A stretch of 64,000 nt of DNA from Gnetum montanum (GCA_015680685.1 MNCI01003851.1:256304-320303); one strand, 5' to 3'. Positions 1-11,470 are shown, counted from the first letter of the stretch. The notes: generated by a model from the sequence alone, not told the origin. Numbers and translations are program-made.

Positions 1-960
1 CCTTTATAAGTAGTTTATTAAAATAAGTCTAAATTCCCTAATCTAATTTAATTTAATTTAAATTTTAAATACTAAGTGTCATTAATCTCTAAGATTTTAC
101 CATAAAAATATAATATAATATCCACCTTATTGGTGGTAGTGGTAGTTAATTTATCCTTTCTGCATCCCCGATAATTGAAATTAAAATTTGGGATGGCCGA
201 AATATGAGCCTGAAGGTGAAGGTACCGATGTTGCAATTTCCCGCAACTGATTCAAAATATCTTCTTTAGCCAAAAATTGTTACCAGCAACTGCCATCATA
301 GGAGAAGACTCAACAACCACATTAGGGAATGTCACCTTGTGTTCCGTAAGGATCTGCAACTGTTGTAACCTCTACCCCTCGAAAATGCCCTGCAGGTTTT
401 GATGATTATGTGATTTAATCCTTGCTTCATAGATTTTCTCTGCCCTCCTTCTATGATAACTGGTAAACTGTCTGGCTTTCAGAATTTTTGTCCAACATTT
501 GGTGTAGATTCTTCAAGCGACGTCCACCAGGGTTTTAATGGCATTTGCTATTGCTACGGATGAAAACCCATATTTGTTCATCGCACAAGATAGGCGTCCA
601 TTCTTCTAAAATCCACAAGTGCCTCTACTAGAATCGATGATATATCCGCTGCGTTCTATCCTAAACTGGCCTTAGTTCTGTCTGGCTTTCTCCACGCGAT
701 TGCTGCCCAAAACCCCTTTTAACTCGGCTCAGCGGTGAAAGAAGGGCCTCCCATGTGCTCCACGAACTCAGGTTCAGCGTCTGGCGAGTTGGCAACATAC
801 ATCCAGCTGACCGATGCGTGGGCACCGTCCTGAACGACAAGCCAAAGGATTTGCCCCAAAACCACGACATTCAGTTCTATTTTTTTGATTTCATTTTTTT
901 TCTCTGGCAGCGTTAACAATGGGCCTTTGGACATACATGAATTTGGGTTTTTCTGCAATA
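1..960 (-). pseudogene. Frameshifted relic of an unidentified gene
   Basis: Product not recognised. Minus-strand readings look protein-like but move between frames: VQDGAHASVSWMYVANS near 790-845, AADISSILVEALVDFRRM near 598-655, KILKARQFTSYHRRRAEK near 435-490 and VTTVADPYGTQGDIPN near 325-375. Base composition is less AT-rich than in the retrotransposons to the right, and no reverse transcriptase, integrase or gag motif is visible. Stops and frameshifts lie between the segments, so it cannot make a full product. It may be a processed or exon-level fragment of a host gene whose remainder lies left of the window, or a fragment carried by a transposon. Only the coding-like character is claimed. 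Confidence 0.35.
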
Positions 961-1339
961 CAGAAACCTTTACATCCTTTGATAATTTTAAATCTACGGA
1001 TCAAAACTAGTTGGTAGTCCGTTAGGTCCTTCACTTGCTTCTAACTCTTAGCCGATTTTTGATAATCCATTACCCACGGTGTTGTCTATTTTGCCAATAT
1101 TAACAAGGAGTATGCTTTCTTGTGGTAAATAATCACCTCCTTTTTTTATTCCAATCTTCACTCAAGAAAATAACTTGGCATTTTAATTTACTTTCTAGGA
1201 AGGCTTCAACATCAAGATTATTTACCAGGCTTGCTTCTCCAAGAATACCCATTAACTCACAATACTAAACTGCAAATTTACAACCAGGGATTGTGCTAAT
1301 ATTTTGAACAAAATATTCCAACTGCTCCATGTAATGACC
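961..1339. other. No recognisable feature
   Basis: AT-rich sequence between the gene-like relic and the first detectable 5' LTR homology of element G. The 3' LTR of G has about 170 bp at its beginning with no clear counterpart here, so part of this stretch may replace, or be a diverged form of, the start of the 5' LTR. Confidence 0.4.
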
Positions 1340-2060
1340 AAATGTGCGAACAAGAAGGTAACTAGAAGTGCATTTTCCTTATGGAACTTTAGGAAGATAT
1401 TAGATGTTTTGATAGTGCTCTTTGACAAGACATCTCTTGACCATCAAAGACATATTTAAGTAAGCAAATATGTCCTAGAAATAGGAATATGTCTTTTGAG
1501 AATTATCTTCAACTTGGAAATATGTCTCTTATTGAGACAAGACATATTCCATAAGATATCTTCAGCTGAGACAAGATGTATTCCCCAATACATCTCATTT
1601 GAGATGAGTTTATTTTAGGAAATATGTCTCATGGTTATCGAAAATGTTTTGTATGAATTCCAACAAACTTCAATTTGAATTCTGAATAGGAGGAAAGATG
1701 AAGGAACATTTGAAGGAGACTATAAAAGGAGTTCAAGCCCTTTATTTGAGTAAGAGGAGAGAGAAGTGAATTATATGAGAGTTTGTGTTAAGGTCTTGAG
1801 AGAGTTGAGCACCAATTTAGCTTCCATTTAGTCTCGAGATTATAAGGCTTTCATCATTATGAGTTATGAGTTATGTGAGAAGTTGTGAGTATGATACTCT
1901 TGAGTCATTATCTATCCTTGGGAGAGTTTGCTTCTAGATGTGTAATTCTCTGATGAATTCTAATAAGAATAAAGAAATATTTTCTTTCTTGTTTACTTCA
2001 TCATACATGCTTGAACATTGGGATTTCAATTTAGTCTTGGAGTATTTAGGTTCTTTACTA
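1340..2060 (+). repeat. 5' LTR of element G (5' end lost or diverged)
   Basis: It aligns by eye with 6280-7000: both copies share GAAGGTAA, then GGAACTTT, then repeated GACATCTC/GACATATTCC words, the block AATAGGAGGAAAGA, a TATA box, TTTGAGTAAGAGGAGAGA and TTGGAG near the end. The first roughly 115 bp of the 3' copy has no clear match here. The likely right end is CTTTACTA near 2060. Confidence 0.75.
1721..1728 (+). promoter_or_regulatory. TATA box of the G 5' LTR
   Basis: TATAAAAG lies about 340 bp before the LTR end. The 3' LTR has the matching CTATAAGAGG at about 6654-6663, so the position is conserved between copies. Confidence 0.6.
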
Positions 2061-2062
2061 GA

Positions 2063-2075
2063 TTAACATTAGAGT
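2063..2075 (+). other. Decayed primer-binding site of G
   Basis: TTAACATTAGAGT directly follows the LTR end and resembles the plant tRNA-iMet site TGGTATCAGAGC with several substitutions. Confidence 0.4.
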
Positions 2076-2079
2076 GAAA

Positions 2080-2640
2080 GATTTGAAGATAATTACCTTA
2101 AGGAAAGAAATTCATGACAACAAGTTACAAGAATTCACTCTTCTTCAAGTATCTAAGGAAAGATGAAAAGAGTGTTAAAGACTTCTATATAGATTTTTCA
2201 AAGAATTTCAACTTGTAAAAGTTCATTGGGATAATTATGAGTAAGAATCCAATTTCCAAAGAGGATTAAAGAGAGAATATGAATAAGAGATGACATTCTA
2301 TGAGCTTGAAACATTGGATTAGGCTTTTGAATTGCCTCTTAAAGTTAAGAAGAAATTCGAAGGCTATAACAGAGATTCCAAATCTTCTAAGGATAACGAG
2401 TCCAAAGATTCAAAAATGAGAAAGGGGCCAAGGAGAAGGAAAATGCCAACAAATACATGAAAGAGAAGCAAAAGAAGTTCAAGTAGGGCCAAGATTCCAA
2501 AAAAGACTACTCTAAGAAGGAAAGGCATCAAGGAAATCGCTATGCATCCAAAATTCAATGATTCAATTATGATGAAAAGGGGCATAAGAAATGGAAGCAT
2601 AAAAATCCAAATATCTCCAAAGGCAAGTATCCTCAAATAT
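2080..2640 (+). pseudogene. G gag remnant with decayed zinc knuckle
   Basis: Lysine- and glutamate-rich coding remnant between the primer site and the protease. At about 2562-2609 the reading FNYDEKGHKKWKHKNP keeps the GH and basic spacing of a CCHC nucleocapsid knuckle, but the expected cysteine positions have become a TGA stop, Tyr and His. The capsid part upstream is broken by stops. Gag packages the RNA into virus-like particles; this copy cannot. Confidence 0.55.
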
Positions 2641-2939
2641 TGGAAAATGAAGAATCCTCTAATAAAGGTAGTCATCATGTACCAATTATTAAAGATATCA
2701 CTAAAATAAATTCTTGTACCTTCATGAAAAATGTAAATGTCAATGAAGATTTGAGAAGAAATATTCTGTTTAGGATTGAAGCTAGGTGTCTAGATAGTAG
2801 GGAATGGATATACATTTTAATTGATGATGGTGCTCAAGAAAAGGTGATCTCTTCAAAGGAGACTTTTGAGCTTTGTTTGAAGACTTTCCTATATCCTAGA
2901 TCTTGTAGAGTCCATTGGCTATCCAAGGAGTTTTTTTAA
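2640..2939 (+). pseudogene. G aspartic protease remnant
   Basis: A 99-codon open stretch contains IEARCLDSREW followed by YILIDDGAQEKVIS, which has the shape of the beta-strand plus active-site loop of a retropepsin with Asp-Asp-Gly in place of the usual Asp-Ser/Thr-Gly. The reading stops at 2937-2939, and downstream homology up to about 3330 moves through other frames. It would have processed the polyprotein. It lies in the normal place between gag and RT. The call rests on the active-site loop and its position. Confidence 0.5.
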
Positions 2940-3499
2940 GAATGCAAATAAAGGTGTACTTTGTCTTTCAAAATTGGATCATTTAGAGATAAGGTACATT
3001 ATGATATCCATCATATTGATTGTGTTGATGGTATTTTGAGAAGACCTTGTAATTTTACCAACAAGGCTTCTTTTAGTGGTATAAAGAATGTTTGGTCTAT
3101 CACAAGAGAAGTGGGATACATGAACTCATCCCTATGACATGGTAGCAATACAAAGAAAATCTTCATATAAATGCTTCATTGATCTTGCTTAGTGAGTAAT
3201 AGTACCTACAAGAACATGAAGAGGATGCACATGGTTTTGTCATGTCCACACTTGTAAGAAGTCAAGAAGAGCATCTAAGTGAAATTTCTCTAGTAGTGCA
3301 ATCTTTGGCATTGAAATTTGTTGATGTCTTCAAGGAAAAATTGGAGGGGCTTCCACCGATGAGATTTGCACAATAGCAAATAGACTTCATATTGGTAGCT
3401 ACAATTTTAGATGAAAGAGCCTATTTCAAGATCCCAAATTAGAAGTAAGAATTGAGCAAACAAGGAAATTAATCTCTAATATTTTTATTATGAAATCCA

Positions 3500-4160
3500 T
3501 CTCTTCTTATGGCATTCTAGCTATGTATTTCCAAAGAAAGATACTAATGAGTTAAGGATGTACATAGACTCTAGGGTTGTTAATAGGATTACGACCAAGT
3601 ATAGATTTCCTATTCCTAGGATGGATGAAATTCTTGATTTGCTTGCAAATGCTAAGATTTTTTGTAAAATTGATTTAAAAAGTGGTTATCATTAAATAAG
3701 GATTATACCAAGAGATGAATGGAGAATAAATTTTAAGATACTAGATGGCTTATATGAGTGGTTAGTAGTGCCCTTTGGACTAACCGATGATTCATACACA
3801 TTTATGAGCCTCATGTATGAAGTTCTAATGGATTTTATTAGTAAATTTTGTATTTTCTTTCTTGATGACATTCTTATATATAGTTCTAAAGAAGAGAACC
3901 ATGTACAACATTTGAAGATGATATGCTCCAAGCTACATGAGGAAAAATTTATGATTAATGCCAAGATATGCCACTTCATGAAGAGAGAGATTGTTTACCT
4001 AGGTCATGTTGTATATAAGAACCAAGTTAAGATGGAACTAAGTAAGATTAAAAAAAGTAAGGAATGGCCTTCACCTAAGGATGTGAAAGAGGTGAGATCA
4101 TTTCTTGATTCAAGTAGCTTCTATAAGAGATTTATTAGAAATTTTAGTTTCATTGAATGA
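3500..4160 (+). pseudogene. G reverse transcriptase remnant
   Basis: The plus-strand reading shows successive RT blocks: ELRMYIDSRVVNRIT, then FPIPRMDEILDLL, KIDLKSGYH, VPFGLTDDSYTFM, and the catalytic FLDDILIYS at about 3859-3885 (YxDD box in the F-L-D-D form). Next come the thumb-like YLGHVVYKNQVKME and VRSFLDSSSFYKRFIRNF. A TAA interrupts the reading just after SGYH, where most homologues have Gln, and earlier segments are frameshifted. RT copies the element RNA into DNA. The order and motifs are unambiguous Ty3/gypsy, and the copy is dead. Confidence 0.85.
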
Positions 4161-4189
4161 CCTATACTCTCTTGTTAGAAGAAAAATTC

Positions 4190-4769
4190 AACCTTTGTGT
4201 GGGACAATGAGAAAGAAAAATATTTTCAAGCATTAAAAGAGAGAATTCATAATGCTTTAGTTTTTGTAATTCCAAACTTTTCAAAATTTTTTAAAGTGAA
4301 GGTAGATGTAAGTGGGCTTGCTATTGGAGATGTAATATCTCAAGAAGATAAGCCAATTACATTATTTTGTAAAACATTAAATGATTCTAGAAAAAATTAT
4401 AGTGTGTATGAAAAGGAGTTATATGCTATACTTCAAGCCATTAAACATTGGAGACAATACTTACTAGGATCAGAGTGTCTTTTATTTATTGATCATAGGG
4501 CACTTCAATTTTTAAATGTTCAAAAGAAATTGAGTGCTAAACATATGAAATGGATAGAAAAATTTCAAGATTTTTATTTTTTTATAAAACATAAAATTAG
4601 GAAAATTATTTTAGTGTCATATGCTCTCTCAATAATCCATGTTATGAATCACTCTCATACTTATGTACAAGGACTTGAAACCTTGACTTTCTTACATTCT
4701 TATGATGGTAACTTTGGAAAGGTTTGGAGAGATCTTGAGGCTTCCTTACTTGGTAGAATGGATAGGTAG
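4190..4769 (+). pseudogene. G RNase H remnant (gypsy type)
   Basis: A 190-codon open stretch follows the RT after one stop. FKVKVDVSGLAIGDVISQ carries the first catalytic Asp, YSVYEKELYAILQAIKHWRQYL the Glu, and LLFIDHRALQFL the following Asp (usually TDH, here IDH). The end, ALSIIHVM, corresponds to the last conserved segment (ALSR) with the terminal Asp replaced. It would degrade the RNA strand of the RNA/DNA hybrid. It belongs to the normal Ty3/gypsy RNase H family, not the archaeal type seen in B and D. Confidence 0.8.
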
Positions 4770-4859
4770 AGAGACTATCACCTAAAATAGGGTATCCTCT
4801 TCAAAATTGATAAAATATGTATATCAAAATGTGATTTATTTTAGGTCAAAAATTTAGAA

Positions 4860-6004
4860 AGAAAAACATAATGGTTTTATGGCTAGACACATGGATAAGA
4901 TACAGACCTATGAACTTGTAGGGAAGAGCTACTATTGGCTAGGTATGAAAAATGAAATTAATAAATTTGTTAGAGAGTGTCTTGTTTACCAAATATTTAA
5001 GGGAGGTAAAGGTATTGCTGCACATTACTTGTCTTTAGCCATTCCTAATGCTCCATGGAAAAGTGTCTCTATGGATTTTATGTGTGGGATTCCCAAGACA
5101 CAAGCTAGTCATGATTCCATTTTTGTTGTTGTTGATAGATTCACTAAAATGGTCCAATTTATTCCTTGTTAAAGAAGCAATGATACATCCCATGTTGCTT
5201 ATTTGTATTTTCAAAATATTGTAAAGTTACATGATCACTCATTAACCATTGTAAGACATAGGGAAGTTAAATTTACAAGTCATTTTTGGAGGTTATTATA
5301 AAACTTTTTGGGTGCCAAATTATTTTTTTTCAAGTGCCTATTATCCAAAAACTAATGGACAAACTAAAGTTGCTAACGAATATTTACTCAAAATGTTGAG
5401 GTGTCTTTGTGAGAATAAGCCTAGTAGGTGGGAAAATATTTGTTCATATGCTAGGTTTGGTTAGAATAATTCTTGTCACTCTAAAATTTGGAAGAGTCAA
5501 TTTGAGGCAAACTATGGCTATGCCCCTAGAATGGTATATGATTTGAAGCAATTTGATGATTGTGCCCATGTTATCTCTGATCTTGTGAAAAGCATGCAAA
5601 ACTTGCATAAGAAACTAGAGACAAAACGTAAAGGCAATGCTAGAAAAGTTGCTACTACAAAGAACTTAGGAAAAAGAAAGGTGGTCCTTAGTGTTGAAGA
5701 TTATGTTTATCTTTATTTGGAAAAGGCGAAATTGAGGCATGTAAGCTTTTCCAAGATTAAATCCAAGAAGATTAGTCCATTTCAGATCAGAGCCAAAGTG
5801 AATGACAATGCTTATGAACTTGAAACTCCTAGTTATTTTCCATTTTCTTGTGTATTCAATGTTTTAGATTTGAGTTATTACCATGGAAAGGTGTTTACCT
5901 ATGACTTGGAGGATAGTCTAGAAATCCTCAAAGATGCACTTCATGATCCAAGGCCATCTAAGTCACCAAGAAAACCTATTGTGCTACAAGAGAAGCTAGG
6001 ATAA
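4860..6004 (+). pseudogene. G integrase remnant
   Basis: Two open pieces separated by frameshifts. The first (4879-5172) has the zinc-binding region (MARHMDKIQTYELVGKSYYW, C-x-x-C partly lost) and the core start WKSVSMDFMCGIPKT with the first catalytic Asp. The DNG loop and Glu helix region at 5240-5400 is frameshifted; YYPKTNGQTKVANEYLLKML is recognisable around 5338-5397. The second piece (5531-6004) is the C-terminal domain with a GPY/F-like ISPFQIRAKVNDNAYELE. It would insert the cDNA. The frame ends about 160 bp before the 3' LTR, with no chromodomain recognised. Confidence 0.8.
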
Positions 6005-6149
6005 TAAGGAGTCAAAAGATGCAAGACTATCTAATGCATTGTAATGATGAGAGACCTAAAAATGAAATTTGGATTCATGAAAAGGATTTGGATTTTTTGG
6101 GGCTTAATTTTATTCCAACTATATAACCAACTTGAAAAATTTTTCAATT

Positions 6150-6165
6150 TTAAGTATGGGAGAGA
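6150..6165 (+). other. Polypurine tract of G
   Basis: TTAAGTATGGGAGAGA immediately precedes TGATGAGG, the usual tract and LTR start of many plant Ty3/gypsy elements. It primes plus-strand synthesis. Confidence 0.65.
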
Positions 6166-7000
6166 TGATGAGGATATCACCCAACCCATGTACGGTCCTC
6201 AACCTATGTCTTTGTGAATGTTGTTTGTTCATAGGTATGTCTATGTTTTTATATTATTTAGCATATCTATGAGGTAAGAGAAGGTAATTGGAAGTTAATT
6301 ATTCTTGTGGAACTTTGGAAAGAGATTGGATTTTTTAACAATGCTCATTGGTAAGATGTCTCTTGGCTAGCCAAGATATCTTTAGATAGGTCAAGAAATC
6401 TCCAGGAGTAGGAAGACATCTCCTAAGAATGATCTTTAACTCAAAGAAGAAATCTCCTATTGAGACAAGACTTATTTAGTAGAGACAAGACATCTACTTC
6501 AAGACATCTTTGCTATTTATAAGACATCTCATCTTAGATGAGTTTATCTTGGGAAAGATGTCTCATGCTTATCCAAGAAATCTCATATGGCCCTCAACGA
6601 ACTTGAATTCAAATTCCAAATAGGAGGAAAGACGAAGGGAGACTTAAAAGAGGCTATAAGAGGAATCCAAGCTCTTCATTTGAGTAAGAGGAGAGATAAG
6701 TGAATTGTGTGAGAGTTCAAATGAGGGCCTTGAAAGAGTTGATCTCTAATTGAGCCTCCATTAACTTTTTAGGTTGTAAGGCTTTTAGCGATTGTGAGCT
6801 GTGAGTTATGTGAGGAGTTGTATGTGTGATTCTCTTAAGCCCTTGTCTCTCCTTGGGCAAGTTTTCTTCCAGATTAGTAATTTTCACATGATTTTTTTAA
6901 AAATAAAGAACTATTTTTTTCTTATTTAATTCATCTTGAAAGTTTCAAGATTGGAATTTTAGTTTAGGTCTTGGAGCGTTTGTGATCCTCACCAAAATCA
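6166..7000 (+). repeat. 3' LTR of element G
   Basis: It begins TGATGAGGATATCACC after the polypurine tract and ends near CCTCACCA. It is homologous to 1340-2060 from about 6280 onward, including the repeated GACATCTC words, the AATAGGAGGAAAGA block, CTATAAGAGG and TTGGAGCG. The extra 5' portion (6166-6280) suggests the 5' copy is truncated or diverged at its start. Confidence 0.75.
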
Positions 7001-7672
7001 TCCTTTTAGTAGTTTTTGAAATTCCTATTTGATGATCTCTTTAATCTTTTAGTTAATTCTTTGTTGAGGTTGATGACATGATTTAATGGCTAGATTTGTG
7101 TAGATACAATATCAACAAATTCATAGAACTACATCCATGATCTCTTTATAATATCATCCAAATGCAGTTGAACATCCATTTATAACTTCTAGTAATCTTT
7201 GTTTCTATTTTTGTTCAAACTTATCATATATGATCACTAGTTTTTTATTATTCAAAAAATCATATTTAAGTATACTTGGTAAGGCTTTAAATTCTAGAGG
7301 ATTTGATTCACACTTATCTAAAATTTCTAATTTTATTCATTAATATCATGTTCTTATCATAACTTAGTGTGGGAGAGTTATCTTTACATTTGTTCTATCT
7401 TATCTATTTTTTTAATGTAGGCACTTGTGATCTTTTCAAGTAGTTTCATGTAGATATATAATTTAGATTTTTGTTTCAATAGATAGCCACTAGGTTCCTT
7501 CTTGCTTTGTGGCTACTACATATAGACATTGTTGCATAGACTTATCCTTGATGCATACTTTGCATGTTGGGGTGTTGTGTTTCATTGTTCTCTAGACCTT
7601 CTACATGCAATTTCACCCATTATCATTCTATGTAATGCATGAAACTCTTCTTTTTTGAATGCCTCTAGTCTC
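7001..7672. other. No recognisable feature
   Basis: AT-rich sequence between the 3' LTR of G and the minus-strand protease relic. It may include more decayed pol of the same minus-strand element, but no motif can be supported. Confidence 0.3.
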
Positions 7673-8010
7673 TTATTCCTTGGATATGTCTAAGGATAAA
7701 TCTCTAATTCCAAGCTTAGCATCAATTATAATAAGTAATGTTCTTCTTGTGATTATAGGAAATTCTATTTTATTCTTTTCCGCATGAATCACTAGAAAGT
7801 ATACAAGATAGAACTGGTTACTTATAGTAGTTACAACATCTTCTACTTTTTCATGTAAAATAGCAATGGGATAGTCTTCTAGCTCTAATTGGATATTACA
7901 TTTCTTTAATGAAGGTAAATTCCAAGCCTTGTACATATCTAGGGAAATAATATTGATCCCTAATCTTGAATCTAATAAAGCCTTACATGGCTTGTTTTCT
8001 ATTATCTTGA
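7673..8010 (-). pseudogene. Element H: aspartic protease relic
   Basis: The minus-strand reading starts near 8010 with KALLDSRLGINIISLDMYK, matching the protease pattern of Athila/Tat-type gag-pro in which D-L-G-A-S-x-N is followed by a hydrophobic strand; here it is D-S-R-L-G. It continues EDYPIAILHEKVEDVV and then IEFPIITRRTLLIIIDAKLG, which parallels the family motif of a hydrophobic strand plus VPIILGRPFLATG and ALIDVQKGEL. The glycine of the first motif is shifted and the second is corrupted, so it is inactive. No RT or integrase of the same element was recognised to its left. Confidence 0.6.
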
Positions 8011-8049
8011 GATAAATTAAAGGACTTTCTAGATCTATTCATTTCATGT

Positions 8050-9400
8050 AAAGAATCTTTGCTTCTCTCTAAGGGGTTATAATTTGTATAAGCATGATAG
8101 TATTTAGATTCTTCTACATTGATATCAAAAGTATGATGCTTATCTAAGACTTGATGTTAAAGAAGTAGGATTAGATGAAGCTCCTATTCCTTAAATCTTC
8201 TTTGAACTTTTCTTAAGAAAGGACATTTCTTTGCCATTGGTTCATTCCTACTTATGATGTCCTCTTGTGTACTAACTACACTAGTAGAACTCTTTTGTTA
8301 TGGTTATGTTGGTAGTTCTTCCTACATAGTTGGTGATGATACTAGTGGTAGAGGATTATAAGACTAGTGAGAATGGGTTACAACTAGTTAAGACATGTAA
8401 GGTTATGATTCTATACATGGAGTCATAGGCCTGTGGTACTACTATGAGATATCGAATTTTGTTCATAATATCTATAAGGATTTGGTTGTTGATACAGATA
8501 TTGTTGTCTTGGTAGTGGCATCCTCCATGATTACGGTTGTTGCTATGATAGCTAGTATTACTCTTGAGGTTGAGGATAATCCCTACTATGATAGTATGGT
8601 TGTTAATAGAGCTATCTATAGTTACCTTGTAGATAAGATAATCTTTTGGGTATTTATTTCTTAACAAATTTTGGATTAAGTATATATGTCCCAAACTCTT
8701 TTAAATGGGATATAATAGGAAAACATTCCTTGGGATGTTCATATTAGCACTTATTAAACTCAATTTTATCTTTAAAACTTAATTTCATAGCTTTTCCACT
8801 ACAAAAAATTTCCTTTTTTTTATATTTTTTATGTTAATTATTCTTATTTTTTTCTTAATCTTATTTCTCATAAATGAATATTTATTTTTTTGTTCTACTA
8901 TCTTTAGTGTTGTTGCAAATTTTTCATCCATAGAGTTCCACACATTTTCTACATCAGTTGTAATATCATTCATTGATTTTTGTATGATTTTTGTAACTAA
9001 TAGGGGTTCTCTATAGTCTTTAGGTTCTTATTCTATGTTGTAGTAGTAATATATTCGATGCTCATAACCTTTCTTTTTTTCATGTCTTGATTCTCTTTTC
9101 CTTATCCTATTGATGTATCTATCATGATTCTTTGGTCTTCACTCTTTCTTGTTAGAGTTTGTTAACGAGTGCAATGAACAGGATGAAGGACTTGGAGAAT
9201 GATTCCATATAGTTCTTGTTTTATGAACCCTTAATTCATTTATTTTAGATCCATTGTAGGTCTTAGACTTTAAATTTTTCCTAACTCTAGAGTTTGCTTC
9301 ATCTCTTTTAGAAGTTTCCATAAGAGCTGAATATAATTTTGACTTCATAAAATCTTCAATATATGGAATAGGTGAATGAGAGTTGGATTCTTGAGGATGA
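8050..9400 (-). pseudogene. Element H: probable gag relic, low complexity
   Basis: Lies upstream (in the minus sense) of the protease, where gag should be. Minus-strand pieces are Asn/Ser/Tyr-rich with repeated histidines (8356-8694) or Lys/Glu-rich (VENVWNSMDEKFATTLKIVE, 8785-8973; NSRVRKNLKSKTYNGSK, 9139-9348). No zinc knuckle or capsid motif is clear, so the call rests mostly on position and composition. Several stops and frameshifts are present. Confidence 0.3.
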
Positions 9401-9640
9401 TGAGACTTCTTAGCCTTGTGTAGTGTATATTCCTTTTGTGTAAAGATGATGATCTATGATGTACTTTTATCTTTCACTTATTTATATCTAGTTGTCATGA
9501 TACATGAAACACTAGGAAAATTCATGTTACAATCTATTGGCATTGTAACAATCATTGTTAAGCTTGAGGTAAGATCTTTTTGTAAATGTTTGTTTTTCTT
9601 TTCATGGGCTACAATTTTGCATACCTTAGCTTATTGAGGC

Positions 9641-9868
9641 TAAAAAATACCTCATAATTTCCTGACTTCCCAAGTGGAAGAAGCTATATTAAGTATATAC
9701 CTAGGCTTGGAAATGATAAAAATGCCTTGAGAGTTGTCAAATTTGGTTTTTTCATTGGTTTTATGTTTTTCAAAGCCAAAACTATGCTAGAACCACTTGC
9801 AAAAAATGTAGGAATTGTAAGGTTTTTATTTTCATAGTAAGGCCAATGTAGTTTTCATAAGACCTAAC
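9641..9868. repeat. AT-rich decayed repeat, left flank of A
   Basis: Contains AAGGCCAATGTAGTTTTC just before the LTR of A. The right flank of A (19422-19773) has the same word several times, so A appears to sit in an older repeat of this kind. The stretch 9401-9640 shows nothing recognisable. Confidence 0.4.
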
Positions 9869-10554
9869 TGTAGTAACTGAAAACATCAACAACTGGAACA
9901 CCGAGAGTCAATAGTGCATAGCCTAACCCTATGTCCATGTGAGGGCTTACTAGAGATGGAGATAGGATGCCCAAAATTCTCTTGTCAATTGAATGGTAGC
10001 TTACCAAATGCAATGCCAAGAAGTGCTAAGTGTTTGTGTAGTGTTTGCAGTGTAGAGCATAGTCATGAGTGCTTGAGGGGGCTAACCATAGTCAATGGTT
10101 TCAAAACAAATGAGGGTGTTGACATATGAAGATGACCACCCAAGAATGTTTGTAATGTGACCATGCATTAAAAATAGAAAAATGCAACAAAAGTGCAAAA
10201 AATGCAAGAGAGAGAAATGGAACACCACTCCAAATGCGATTGAGCATAGTTAATACCAAAAGGGGTTAGAAGGTACATGGTGTATAACAGGCATAGTGGA
10301 GAACATAGTCATAATCTCAAAGGTGTTTAGTAATGAAAATTGGTGCTCACCATGGTGTCCATTATTGCTAGGTTGGCTACCATGGTGTACCATGGGCTAT
10401 AGTGCTTTATTGGGTTGTAGTGGATCATGGTATGCAACTCTACTTCTCTATGGTTCGCTAATGTGCCTTTGGGTCTCGTTCATCCAAAATGCCAAATGCC
10501 AAAAATAATGCCAACTTGAAAATTTTCCCACCCCTAAAATGTAGAGGGATAGGG

Positions 10555-10562
10555 TATTTATA
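10555..10562 (-). promoter_or_regulatory. TATA box in the A 3' LTR
   Basis: In the minus sense GGCCTATAAATACCC. The equivalent site in the 5' LTR (18411-18418) reads TACAAATA, so the LTR that would have driven this copy has lost the box. Confidence 0.6.
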
Positions 10563-10959
10563 GGCCTAGGGTTAGCATGAAATGTAGATCGGTTGCCACA
10601 TGGTAATGGAATAGTTGGGACTATGCTACACCCAACTACACTCTCCACTTAAGCAAATGGTGTTATGCTCTGGTATGCTTCAATGGACTTTGTGAAACTG
10701 CCAGATTGTGACTACACTATCAACTACATATGCATGTGCTAAAAGGACTGCAATGTACGTAGAAAAAGGCAAAAAAATGCAACTTTGGAGACTACATTTA
10801 AGGACTACGCTATCCACTGTCTCAAGTGGGATTGAGTGTAGTTAGAATTTTAGGACCAAAATGGGTACAACAAAGATGCATTTTTGTTGACTACACTTGC
10901 TAGAGGTGATACATTGTAGAGGCCTTTGGAGGTCATTCTGGTAGTCTATGCTTGACTAT

Positions 10960-11360
10960 GTTTTGGAATGAGGGAGAGCATAGTCCAACACTTAGAAAAA
11001 TTTTGTAGAACATGGCTATGTGCTAACTATGGTTTCCATAGGAGGTTGAATATGCTTCCAACTAGGGTTGAGTGTAGTCCCACCACTTGAAAAAGTTTTG
11101 TAAAATTTGGCTTCTAGTTGACTATGCTTGACTATGCTCTAGTCTAGTGGGGAATGTAGTCTGAACACTTAAATTTTTTTTTGCCAAACTAGGTCTTCCA
11201 TGCTAACTATGCTTGACTACTCTCTAGGGAAGTGGAGAGAATATTCTCAGTACTTAGAAAAATTTGCCAACTAGACTTTGGTGTTGACTATGCGCTCTAC
11301 TGAGCTAACTATGCTCTAAGGCAATGGAGAGCATAATCACAACACTTGAAAAAATTTACA
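10960..11360. repeat. U3 tandem array of A, about 88-bp units with palindromic words
   Basis: ACTTRGAAAAATTT-type words start at 10990, 11086, 11167, 11252 and 11344, a spacing of 81-96 bp. Between them are paired words of the form GACTATGCTCT and its complement AGAGCATAGTC. The 5' LTR has the same array at about 18,840-19,400. Units are well diverged. Confidence 0.7.
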
Positions 11361-11470
11361 GCTTCTTGCTTCATGGTGACACTTAGGAAAAATTGCTAAA
11401 AGTGGAATCATGCTAAAACTTAGGTAAATCTACAGTTGAGACACTATAGCCCAAATTTGGTGGTGTTTCA

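Larger units (their letters stand above)
1340..7000 (+). mobile_element. Element G: decayed Ty3/gypsy LTR retrotransposon
   Basis: Direct repeats at 1340-2060 and 6166-7000 enclose gag, protease, RT, RNase H and integrase remnants in Ty3/gypsy order on the plus strand. A purine-rich tract precedes the 3' LTR and a decayed tRNA-Met-type primer site follows the 5' LTR. The LTRs differ at many positions and every domain carries stops or frameshifts, so the insertion is old and inactive. Only one RNase H is visible and no aRNH, which separates it from the Tat-like elements to the right. No chromodomain is recognisable after the integrase C-terminus. The finer lineage is not assigned. Confidence 0.85.
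9869..11470 (-). repeat. 3' LTR of element A
   Basis: On the plus strand it runs TGTAGTAACTGAAAACATC to GGTGGTGTTTCA, so the element-sense LTR starts TGAAACACC. That start is shared with B (TGAAACACA), F (TGAAACACCG) and E (TGAAAACACC). It matches 17714-19421 throughout, for example at AACACCGAGAGTC/AACACCAAGAGTT and TCTTGCTTCATGGTGACAC. A TATA box lies at 10555-10562 and a tandem array fills U3. Confidence 0.8.

Noticed and set aside
8482-8664. Plus-strand 60-codon valine-rich ORF
   Set aside because: Overlaps the minus-strand low-complexity gag-like reading; no homologous motif.
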